This document shows, in pieces, positions 1-5,837 of a stretch of DNA of 6,428 bases. The DNA is from AM-1111 sp046302135. GTDB taxonomy: Bacteria > Bacteroidota > Bacteroidia > B-17B0 > Aurantibacillaceae. Where the stretch lies: positions 1 to 6,428 of the forward strand of contig JBKCIQ010000097.1 of NCBI GenBank assembly GCA_046302135.1. Direction: 5' to 3'. The notes beneath the pieces were generated by a model. It searched no databases. It saw only the letters and a list, made by a program, of their open reading frames with translations, and was not told the origin of the DNA. The translations under genes and the position numbers were made by a program. Position 1 is the stretch's first letter, and each line of letters starts with the position of its first letter.

Positions 1-1
1 T

Positions 2-133
2 GTAGTTAAAAACCTCGCCAGTCGAATCAATGCTAATTATTTTAAACACATCAGCAAAACCAATAAGCGAGTTGAGATATTTTCATCGGAGAGTGAGGCA
101 AGAGAATGGATCAATAAAATGAGACGATTATAA
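2..133 (+). CDS. C-terminal 43 codons of a small protein, possibly STAS-like/DUF7793-type
   Basis: The frame is open from the left edge of the window and ends at TAA (131-133), so only the 3' end of the gene is seen. The visible peptide begins VVKNLASRINANYF and ends EAREWINKMRRL. The pattern is a small helix with A/S-R-x-x-A-N-x-F, then a basic turn, a short strand (VEIFSS), and a final helix with an E-A-x-x-W-I motif. This resembles the C-terminal end of small alpha/beta proteins of the STAS/SpoIIAA-like or DUF7793 type found in Bacteroidota, where a closing 'F-x-x-x-x-x-A-x-x-W-L' helix is common. The assignment comes from pattern memory on 43 residues only. That the frame is coding is likelier than the family name. 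The N-terminus and promoter lie outside the window. Confidence 0.5.
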   Translation, partial: VVKNLASRINANYFKHISKTNKRVEIFSSESEAREWINKMRRL

Positions 134-176
134 ATTCTGCCTATTCTTTTCATATTATCAAAAAAATAAAATAACA

Positions 177-233
177 AGGTGGCTTCGACACTTTTCGTGT
201 TGCGTTTTACTCAACACTCAGGCTCAGCCACCT
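177..233. repeat. REP-like long palindrome, copy 1
   Basis: The outer arms AGGTGGCT (177-184) and AGCCACCT (226-233) are perfect 8-bp inverted complements. Inside them a second stem pairs GTGTTG (197-202) with CAACAC (212-217) around a 9-base loop. The edges carry GGCTTCGACAC on the left and GCTCAGCC on the right, and the same pair recurs in opposite orientation at 593-623. It could stop or protect the 3' end of the upstream transcript, but no T-tract follows the right arm. A dispersed palindromic repeat is therefore the better description. Confidence 0.65.
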
Positions 234-400
234 AAATCTCAATTGCTTACTTTGCTTGTTGCAGTAACACAAACGCTAATTTATCAACCAACATTAAAAG
301 GACCGGCCTTATAAAATTCGATTTTTCTTGAAGATAAAAATGCTTATTATAGTTCGATACATTATACCCTTTATTTATCAGGAAAGTTTAAAGTAGTGTA

Positions 401-523
401 ATGAAGCAAGCTCTGACCGAATGGGAAGAGATCGGCTTCATGGCAGCATTTTTTGATGAGAGAAAAATTCCGAGGAAACGAGGAAAGAATTTTACAAAGC
501 CTAGATTTTTTGGTTCTTTTTGA
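401..523 (+). other. Doubtful 40-codon ORF, probably repeat-derived rather than a gene
   Basis: ATG at 401 opens a frame that ends at TGA (521-523) and encodes 40 residues, from MKQALTEWEEIGFM to KPRFFGSF. The C-terminal half is strongly basic (DERKIPRKRGKNFTKPR). No ribosome binding site or promoter is visible. The end of the frame runs into the left arm of the perfect hairpin at 513-538, and an 8-bp direct duplication sits inside it (471-486). These points suggest it belongs to a repeat element or is leftover coding debris. I do not recognise a family. Confidence 0.2.
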
Positions 524-538
524 TCATGCAAAAAGAAC
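513..538. repeat. Perfect 10-bp inverted repeat with 6-base loop
   Basis: GTTCTTTTTG (513-522) and CAAAAAGAAC (529-538) are exact reverse complements around the loop ATCATG. It is preceded by a T-run (506-511) and followed by a partial echo of the right arm (GAAAAGAAC, 539-547). The stem is mostly A-T and no uninterrupted T-tract follows on the plus strand, so it is not a standard terminator. On the minus strand the T-rich stretch opposite 530-534 lies within the stem. It may be the end of a small dispersed element. Confidence 0.55.
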
Positions 539-592
539 GAAAAGAACTTTTATCAAGAAAAATAATGAACTTATTTTAATTCTTTTGTAGCA

Positions 593-623
593 GGGGCTGA
601 GCAACGAAGTGTGTCGAAGCCCC
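593..623. repeat. REP-like palindrome, copy 2, inverted relative to copy 1
   Basis: The arms GGGGCT (593-598) and AGCCCC (618-623) pair perfectly. The left edge reads GGGGCTGAGC and the right edge GTGTCGAAGCCCC. Read on the minus strand this is GGGGCTTCGACAC ... GCTCAGCCCC, the same flanking motifs as the palindrome at 177-233 but with a much shorter interior. It lies 13 bases beyond the stop codon of the S24 repressor gene, so it could form a 3'-end hairpin on that transcript. There is no T-run after it in that direction. Confidence 0.6.
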
Positions 624-636
624 CGTGATAAATCCC

Positions 637-1440
637 TCACTTCAATTTCTTCTTCAATAAATTCAATTGCTCATTCATTTTCAAAACTGTTGAAGCAAGT
701 TTGTCGGGCGTCATCTGTTCATCGGGCATTTCCTTTGACATGTATTGCACAAACTTCCAAACTTCTTTTACTTCATTCGCTTTCACTTCATACGGCTCAT
801 ATAATGTATTGAGAGATTTCAGCAACAAAGTTTTTTCATCTTTCAACTTATTCTCTACCATCTTAAAAACTATTCCATCATCCTCCGTAACCACTATACA
901 TGGCGTTCCATCCTTAACTTCTTTCCAGTTCTGAATAAACTCAGCAATTACAAACGCACCGTGCGGAATCGGATGCATAGAATCTCCTTCCAACTGAAAA
1001 GCACGGTATTTTCTTTCGGGTGACAAATAAGGCAATTGAAAAACAGGCAATGTAGAAATAAACTCCGGATCGCTGTAACCATTGGTGTACCCCGCTCTCG
1101 CCCTCATGTTCACCAGCTCCACATTCTCCCGATTATTACTGTTAACCGTGGTAGTCAATACGCGCAACTTGGTTCCGCGCATGTAATCATCAAAACCTTT
1201 TTCTAACTCGTACAACTTGAATTCTGAAAGTGCGCTGAGATCTACTTTTATCAGTGTGTCGATATTCATTTTGAAATAGGAAGAGACGGCCACCAAGGTC
1301 TCCAAAGGAGGATTTACCGCTATACCGTTTTCATAACTGTTGTATTTGGCGCGCTTAATATCGAGGGCAATCGCCACTTCTTCCTGCGTGCGTTTTTTTC
1401 TATTGCGAAGCAAACGAATGTTTCCAGAAAAATAATGCAT
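637..1440 (-). CDS. XRE-family HTH repressor with S24 (LexA/CI-type) self-cleavage domain
   Basis: A 267-residue protein. Residues 5-65 form an HTH_XRE DNA-binding domain (NIRLLRNRKKRTQEE, then a recognition-helix region ending near YNSYENG). A linker of about 45 residues follows, then an S24 peptidase domain from about 110 to 235. The cleavage loop is probably MRARAGYTNGY with the scissile bond A116-G117. The catalytic serine is S154 in LEGDSMHP and the general-base lysine is K193 in IVFKMVEN. The dyad is therefore intact, as in LexA, CI and UmuD, where RecA filaments stimulate self-cleavage. The last 25 residues are a charged leucine-containing helix. The start at 1440 is supported by a Bacteroidota-type promoter immediately upstream. 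The gene is divergent from the dinB-dnaE2 pair, and palindromes at both promoters suggest that it represses itself and them. It could instead be a domesticated prophage CI-type repressor, but no phage genes are visible. Confidence 0.9.
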   Translation of the reverse strand: MHYFSGNIRLLRNRKKRTQEEVAIALDIKRAKYNSYENGIAVNPPLETLVAVSSYFKMNIDTLIKVDLSALSEFKLYELEKGFDDYMRGTKLRVLTTTVNSNNRENVELVNMRARAGYTNGYSDPEFISTLPVFQLPYLSPERKYRAFQLEGDSMHPIPHGAFVIAEFIQNWKEVKDGTPCIVVTEDDGIVFKMVENKLKDEKTLLLKSLNTLYEPYEVKANEVKEVWKFVQYMSKEMPDEQMTPDKLASTVLKMNEQLNLLKKKLK

Positions 1441-1455
1441 GATAACTATATTATT
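1441..1455. promoter_or_regulatory. Weak second operator-like copy beside the repressor start codon
   Basis: GATAACTATATTATT differs from GATAATnnnATTATC at one base in each half-site. It directly abuts the repressor ATG (1438-1440) and would overlap the transcription start expected from the -7 element at 1460-1467. Its centre is 23 bp from the centre of the strong site at 1464-1478, roughly two helical turns, which would allow adjacent dimers on one face. In such AT-rich DNA a chance match is quite possible. Confidence 0.35.
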
Positions 1456-1459
1456 AAAA

Positions 1460-1491
1460 CAAAGATAATTTTATTATCATTAAAAACCAAA
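1460..1491 (-). promoter_or_regulatory. Bacteroidota-type promoter of the S24 repressor gene
   Basis: On the minus strand a -33 TTTG (plus-strand CAAA, 1488-1491) and a -7 TATCTTTG (plus-strand CAAAGATA, 1460-1467) are separated by 20 bp. This matches the known primary sigma-factor consensus of Bacteroidota, TTTG and TAnnTTTG. Transcription should start near 1450-1455, giving a leader of roughly 10-15 nt before the ATG at 1440. The 15-bp palindrome at 1464-1478 fills part of the spacer and enters the -7 element, so bound repressor would block polymerase. Confidence 0.7.
1464..1478. promoter_or_regulatory. Probable operator O1: 15-bp palindrome in the repressor promoter
   Basis: GATAATTTTATTATC is a perfect inverted repeat, GATAAT-TTT-ATTATC. 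On the minus strand it reads GATAATAAAATTATC and overlaps the first four bases of the -7 element. Its size and position suit a dimeric XRE/S24 repressor acting on its own promoter. A near-identical copy before dinB (1592-1606) supports a functional role. Confidence 0.65.
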
Positions 1492-1591
1492 GGAAAAAAT
1501 TAAAATTCACTAAATCAGCTCGATGAAATAATTGTTCAAATAAAAATTTCTAAAAGTCATTTTTTATTGATATCATAGTTATTATTTTCTT

Positions 1592-1606
1592 GTTAATAAA
1601 ATTATC
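1592..1606. promoter_or_regulatory. Probable operator O2 before dinB, shared with the repressor promoter
   Basis: GTTAATAAAATTATC matches the minus-strand reading of the repressor-promoter palindrome (GATAATAAAATTATC) at 14 of 15 bases, including the central AAA. It sits in the same orientation relative to its gene and ends 14 bp before the dinB GTG. In the repressor promoter the TATC at the end of the site begins the -7 box. Here the equivalent is TATCATAT, a poor -7 with no clear TTTG 20 bp upstream. The dinB promoter itself is therefore not securely identified and may be intrinsically weak. Confidence 0.6.
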
Positions 1607-1620
1607 ATATAAAGATTTGC

Positions 1621-2826
1621 GTGAGTTTACTTGGAGATCCTGATAAAAAGAATACAGTAGTCCACATTGACCTGGATGCATTTTTTGTTTCCGTATCCAG
1701 ACTGGAAAACTCTGCACTCGTAGGAAAACCTGTAATTGTAGGCGGTGGAGAGAGGGGTGTAGTAGCGGCTTGCAGTTACGAAGCCCGCGCCTTTGGTATT
1801 CATTCTGCAATGTCCATGAAACTTGCACTTCGACTTTGTCCCGAAGTAGTTGTGGTGCGCGGAGATTATGAGCGTTATAGTTACTACTCACATTTAATCA
1901 CCGACATCATAAAAGAAAATGCACCCACATATGAAAAAGCCTCGATTGATGAATTTTATTTGGACATCAGTGGCATGGATCGATTTTTCGGTTGTTACAA
2001 ATGGGCAAAGGAATTGAGAGAGAAAATTATGCGCGAAACCAACCTCCCCATTTCATTTGGATTGAGCGCCAACAAAACGGTTTCTAAAATTGCCACAGGA
2101 GAAGCAAAACCCAACAACCATAAAGAGGTGGAACACGGAGGAGAAAAAATATTTCTTGCTCCTTTATCCGTAAACAAAATTCCTATGGTGGGAGAGCAAA
2201 CGTATCAGTTGCTTCGGAGAATGGGAATAGAAAAAATTCTCACCCTGCAACAGATGCCTCCCGAATTGCTTGTGCGAATACTGGGAGAAAACGGAAAAGT
2301 CATCTGGAAAAAAGCGAATGGCATTGACAACACACCCGTTGAACCTTACAACGAACGTAAGTCCATCAGCACAGAAGATACCTTTGAAAAAGACACCATT
2401 GATACTGTTTTTCTGAAGAATAGGCTCACAGCCATGACTGAAAAACTCGCTTTTCAGTTGCGCAATGAAAACAAACTAACGGCCTGCGTAACGGTTAAAC
2501 TGCGTTACACCAATTTCGATACGCATACATTGCAGTGCCGTATCCCCTACACTTCTCACGACCATTTGCTAATTGAAAGGGTGAAGGAATTGTTTGATAA
2601 ACTTTACAATCGCAGAATGTTGGTGCGACTCATTGGTGTGCGTTTTTCTCATCTGGTTGGCGGAGGACATCAGATCAATCTATTCGAAGATTCCCAAGAA
2701 ATGATTCAGTTGTATCAGGCCATGGATAAAATACGAAAACGATACGGTGATGATGCAGTACAAAGGGCTGTCAGCAGTGAGTTTCAATCACGCAAATTCA
2801 ATCCTTTCGGTAAAAATAAAAAATAG
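1621..2826 (+). CDS. dinB: Y-family translesion DNA polymerase, DinB/Pol IV type
   Basis: A 401-residue protein with the whole Y-family layout. The palm begins with HIDLDAFF: D17 is the metal ligand, and F22 sits where the E. coli DinB steric-gate Phe lies. The fingers motif SYEARAFGIHSAM spans about 52-64. The second acidic motif SIDEFYLD carries D110 and E111. GLSANKTVSKIA (148-158) and KPN follow, then a helix-hairpin-helix thumb near 183-225 and a little-finger domain from about 245 to 350. QINLF (351-355) matches the QxxLF sliding-clamp binding motif. It inserts nucleotides opposite damaged templates. All catalytic acidic residues are kept, unlike ImuB proteins, which lack them. The GTG start is chosen because an in-frame TAA at 1597-1599 leaves no ATG and no better start upstream, and the next Met (residue 64) lies inside the fingers. 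The gene is probably repressed through the site at 1592-1606 and co-transcribed with the following dnaE2-like gene. Confidence 0.93.
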   Translation: MSLLGDPDKKNTVVHIDLDAFFVSVSRLENSALVGKPVIVGGGERGVVAACSYEARAFGIHSAMSMKLALRLCPEVVVVRGDYERYSYYSHLITDIIKENAPTYEKASIDEFYLDISGMDRFFGCYKWAKELREKIMRETNLPISFGLSANKTVSKIATGEAKPNNHKEVEHGGEKIFLAPLSVNKIPMVGEQTYQLLRRMGIEKILTLQQMPPELLVRILGENGKVIWKKANGIDNTPVEPYNERKSISTEDTFEKDTIDTVFLKNRLTAMTEKLAFQLRNENKLTACVTVKLRYTNFDTHTLQCRIPYTSHDHLLIERVKELFDKLYNRRMLVRLIGVRFSHLVGGGHQINLFEDSQEMIQLYQAMDKIRKRYGDDAVQRAVSSEFQSRKFNPFGKNKK

Positions 2827-2839
2827 TTTCGTGTAACGT

Positions 2840-5824
2840 ATGTATCTGAATTGCCATTCCTACTTTTCATTCCGTTACGGAACACTCAGCATAGAACGCC
2901 TGCTCGATGAGGCAATACGTTGCAACATCAGCAAACTTGCCCTAACGGATATCAATAACACTTCAGGAATACTAGACTTCATTTCACAGTGTGATAAAAG
3001 AGGAATAAACCCTATTGCAGGAATAGATTTCAGGAACGGGACTCAACAGCAATTTATTGGCATCGCGAAAAATGAAGAAGGATTTTTTGAACTCAACCAT
3101 TTGCTTACCCAGTGTCTCGCCGGGGGAGAAAAAGCCTTGGTGCCTAAATATGCACCGGAATTAAATAATGCGTTCGTCATCTACCCTCTGCATAATATTC
3201 CGGAAAAACTGAGGGAGAATGAATTCATAGGTGTGAGACTCAGTCAGATTCATCAGGTACTTTTTTCTCCACTACGAAATAGAAAAGAAAAACTGCTACT
3301 GCTCGCCCCGGTAACTTTCCGAAATGGAAACTGCATGAACAGCGGCGCTTCATTGCACAAAAGAGATTTCAATATTCATCGATTACTTCAGGCAGTAGAC
3401 AAAAACACCTTACTCACTAAGATTAATCCTGAAGACTTATCAAATCAAGATGAAGTGATGATTCCGGAAAACGAAATGGAAAAATCATGCGCGCTCCTTC
3501 CGGAAATTCTGACGAATGCCAAAAAAATGATTGAACAATGTAGTATCCATCTTCCAAGAGGTGTAAACAGAAATAAAAAATTCTTCACAGGAAATGCAAA
3601 CGATGATTATGAATTGTTGCACGATGAAGCTTACCGCGGACTGGAATATCGCTACGGAGACGCCTCTTATAAGGTAGTAGAACGAATGAAAAAAGAATTG
3701 GAAGATGTGCGGAGGTTAGGTTATACTGCATATTTTCTCATCAGTTGGGATATTGTACGTTATGCAAGGAATCGCGGTTTTTTTTATGTGGGAAGAGGAA
3801 GCGGTGCCAATAGTATACTTGCCTATTGCCTTCAGATCACAGATGTGGATCCGATTGACCTAGATTTGTATTTTGAAAGATTCATCAATCCTTATCGCAC
3901 CAGTCCTCCGGATTTTGATCTCGATTTTTCTTGGAAGGAACGTGATGAAATCATCGAATACATTTTCAAAAAACATGGTAAAGAACACACCGCACTGTTG
4001 GCTACATACAGCACCTTTCAATTCAACGCGGTGGTGCGGGAGTTAGGAAAAGTTTTTGGCTTACCTAAGCAGGAAATAGATGAGCTCGCACAAAACGGAA
4101 TTCATACTGCAAACGACAATGCCATAACGCGCGCAATTGTAAACTACAGCAAACACATTCACGAATTTCCGAATCACTTGAGCATTCACGCAGGCGGCAT
4201 TCTCATCTCGGAAAAACCCATGAACTATTATACTGCTTTGTCTATGCCACCAAAAGGTTTTCCACTTACGCAATTCAGTATGCTCGAGGCCGAAGATTTC
4301 GGTTTATACAAATTCGACATCCTGAGTCAGCGCGGACTCGGACACATCAGAGATACAGTAGAGATTGTAAAACAAAACCGTGGAGAGCATATAGATATCC
4401 ATGATATCGCTCGTTTTAAAACGGACAAAAAAATTGCGAATCTTATTCGTAACGGGCGTTGTATGGGATGTTTTTATGTTGAATCTCCCGCAATGCGTAT
4501 GCTTTTAAAAAAACTTCGCTGTGAAGATTATATCACACTTGTGGCGGCCAGTTCTATTATACGTCCGGGTGTTTCACAAAGCGGGATGATGCGTGAATAC
4601 ATAGAACGATTTCATGATCCTTCGAGAATGGACAAGACTCCTCCTCAATTACTGAACTTGCTGAAAGAAACGTATGGCGTTATGGTTTTTCAGGAAGATG
4701 TTATTAAGGTGGCGCATTATTTTGCAGGACTTACGCTGGCAGAAGCCGACATCCTGCGCCGGGGTATGTCAGGTAAATTTCGTTCACGAGAAGAATTTCA
4801 GAAAATAAAGGAGAAATTTTTTTCGAATTGCGAGCAAAAAAAATATTCACAAGAATTGAGCGCGGAGGTGTGGAGGCAAATCGAAAGTTTTGCGGGCTAT
4901 TCATTTTCCAAGGGACATAGTGCTTCTTATGCGGTTGAAAGTTATCAGAGCTTGTTTCTTAAAGCATATTATCCTCTGGAGTTCATGGTAGGCGTGATCA
5001 ATAATTTTGGTGGTTTTTACCGAACAGAATATTATGTGCATGAAGCGAGAATGTCAGGGGCAAACATTCATGCGCCTTGTGTGAATCACAGTTTTTTTCT
5101 CACAAGTATTAAAGGAAAAGATATTTATCTTGGAATGGGATTGATTGCACAACTCGGAGAAAAACTGATTCAATCAATTGAAAGAGAACGTGAGCATAAT
5201 GGCAAATTTCTATCGTTGGAAAATTTTGTACTGCGTGTGAAAACGGGTCCAGAACAACTTCGTACTTTGATTCGTGCTAACGCACTGCGTTTTACCGGAA
5301 TGAGGAAAAAAGAGTTACTCTGGGAAATGCTTTCGCTTCCCGGAATGGCACAAACTGATTCCAAAAAAAAATACGAAGGAACGGAAGCACTTTTTGAAAG
5401 TGAATCGAAAAAATTCAGTTTACCTCACCTCGACTACGGAACTTTTGATGATGTGATGGATGAAATAGAATTACTGGGGTTTCCCTTATGCTCACCGTTT
5501 TCCCTACTACCCGATTCAAGTAAATACAACTTTACTGCTTCTATGCTGGAAGTACATCTGGGAAAAACAATTGAAATTGCGGGCTATTACGTTACCTGCA
5601 AACCAACACACACCACAAAAGGAGAACTCATGATGTTCGGAACCTTGCTGGACAAAGAAGGATTTTTTTTCGATACTACACACTTTCCAAAAATTATTGC
5701 ACAATATCCGTTTCGGGGAAAGGGAATTTATCTGATCAAAGGAAAAGTGGTAAATGACTTCGGATTTTTAAGTGTAGATGTTTTTGCAATGGAAAAACTA
5801 CAGTATGCATTTGGTATGAAATAA
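2840..5824 (+). CDS. dnaE2: Error-prone DNA polymerase III alpha subunit (DnaE2-like)
   Basis: A 994-residue C-family polymerase, shorter than a typical replicative DnaE (about 1150). It begins with a PHP domain (1 to about 240). The polymerase core follows, with GRGSGANS at 318-325 and ERFINP at 346-351. The catalytic aspartates are D360 and D362 in PPDFDLDF, and D493 in YKFDIL. The fingers carry LAEADILRRGMSGKFRSR (633-650) and SFAGYSFSKGHSASYA (683-698). A tandem helix-hairpin-helix region lies near 760-830, and an OB-fold near 908-990 ends the protein. PHP metal positions are degraded: LNCH has N4 where the first His of an HxH motif is expected, and LTDINN has I38 where TDH is expected. 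Phosphatase or proofreading activity is therefore unlikely. The gene starts 13 bp after dinB, so the two are almost surely one operon. The inferred role is mutagenic lesion bypass with the Y-family partner. The dnaE2 name reflects length and neighbours, not a phylogeny. Confidence 0.9.
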   Translation: MYLNCHSYFSFRYGTLSIERLLDEAIRCNISKLALTDINNTSGILDFISQCDKRGINPIAGIDFRNGTQQQFIGIAKNEEGFFELNHLLTQCLAGGEKALVPKYAPELNNAFVIYPLHNIPEKLRENEFIGVRLSQIHQVLFSPLRNRKEKLLLLAPVTFRNGNCMNSGASLHKRDFNIHRLLQAVDKNTLLTKINPEDLSNQDEVMIPENEMEKSCALLPEILTNAKKMIEQCSIHLPRGVNRNKKFFTGNANDDYELLHDEAYRGLEYRYGDASYKVVERMKKELEDVRRLGYTAYFLISWDIVRYARNRGFFYVGRGSGANSILAYCLQITDVDPIDLDLYFERFINPYRTSPPDFDLDFSWKERDEIIEYIFKKHGKEHTALLATYSTFQFNAVVRELGKVFGLPKQEIDELAQNGIHTANDNAITRAIVNYSKHIHEFPNHLSIHAGGILISEKPMNYYTALSMPPKGFPLTQFSMLEAEDFGLYKFDILSQRGLGHIRDTVEIVKQNRGEHIDIHDIARFKTDKKIANLIRNGRCMGCFYVESPAMRMLLKKLRCEDYITLVAASSIIRPGVSQSGMMREYIERFHDPSRMDKTPPQLLNLLKETYGVMVFQEDVIKVAHYFAGLTLAEADILRRGMSGKFRSREEFQKIKEKFFSNCEQKKYSQELSAEVWRQIESFAGYSFSKGHSASYAVESYQSLFLKAYYPLEFMVGVINNFGGFYRTEYYVHEARMSGANIHAPCVNHSFFLTSIKGKDIYLGMGLIAQLGEKLIQSIEREREHNGKFLSLENFVLRVKTGPEQLRTLIRANALRFTGMRKKELLWEMLSLPGMAQTDSKKKYEGTEALFESESKKFSLPHLDYGTFDDVMDEIELLGFPLCSPFSLLPDSSKYNFTASMLEVHLGKTIEIAGYYVTCKPTHTTKGELMMFGTLLDKEGFFFDTTHFPKIIAQYPFRGKGIYLIKGKVVNDFGFLSVDVFAMEKLQYAFGMK

Positions 5825-5837
5825 AAAAACTATTGTA

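Larger units (their letters stand above)
134..636. other. Gene-poor intergenic stretch with palindromic repeats
   Basis: About 500 bases separate the partial gene at the left edge from the 3' end of the S24 repressor gene. I see no convincing protein gene, tRNA or rRNA here. It contains two related palindromes at 177-233 and 593-623, a perfect hairpin at 513-538, an 8-bp tandem duplication (CGAGGAAA twice, 471-486) and a doubtful 40-codon ORF (401-523). Bases 240-400 show nothing recognisable. The mix of palindromes and gene debris suggests a landing zone for small dispersed repeats rather than a regulatory region. Both flanking genes point into it, so it need not contain a promoter. Confidence 0.6.

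Noticed and set aside
177..547. CRISPR array
   Set aside because: The repeats are few, inverted, unequal in length and not separated by regular spacers.
593..623. Rho-independent terminator for the S24 repressor gene
   Set aside because: The hairpin is well placed after the stop codon, but no T-tract follows it on the minus strand. Its sequence is shared with the palindrome at 177-233, so a dispersed repeat explains it better.
609..934. Plus-strand open frames opposite the 3' part of the repressor gene
   Set aside because: They are serine/phenylalanine-rich translations of the antisense strand of a well-supported S24 protein, with no start signal or family resemblance.
1566..1583. A further operator copy around the TGATATCA palindrome before dinB
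   Set aside because: The stretch from 1569 to 1583 mismatches GATAATnnnATTATC at four of twelve informative positions, which is unremarkable in DNA this AT-rich.
1550..1891. A 113-codon minus-strand frame across the dinB start and the divergent promoter region
   Set aside because: It lies antisense to the conserved palm and fingers of DinB, has no recognisable domain, and would cover the operator region. It is best explained as a shadow of the real gene.
5825..5837. A bidirectional terminator between the convergent dnaE2-like and caspase genes
   Set aside because: There is an A-run on the plus strand (T-run on the minus strand), but I find no stable GC-containing stem beside it.
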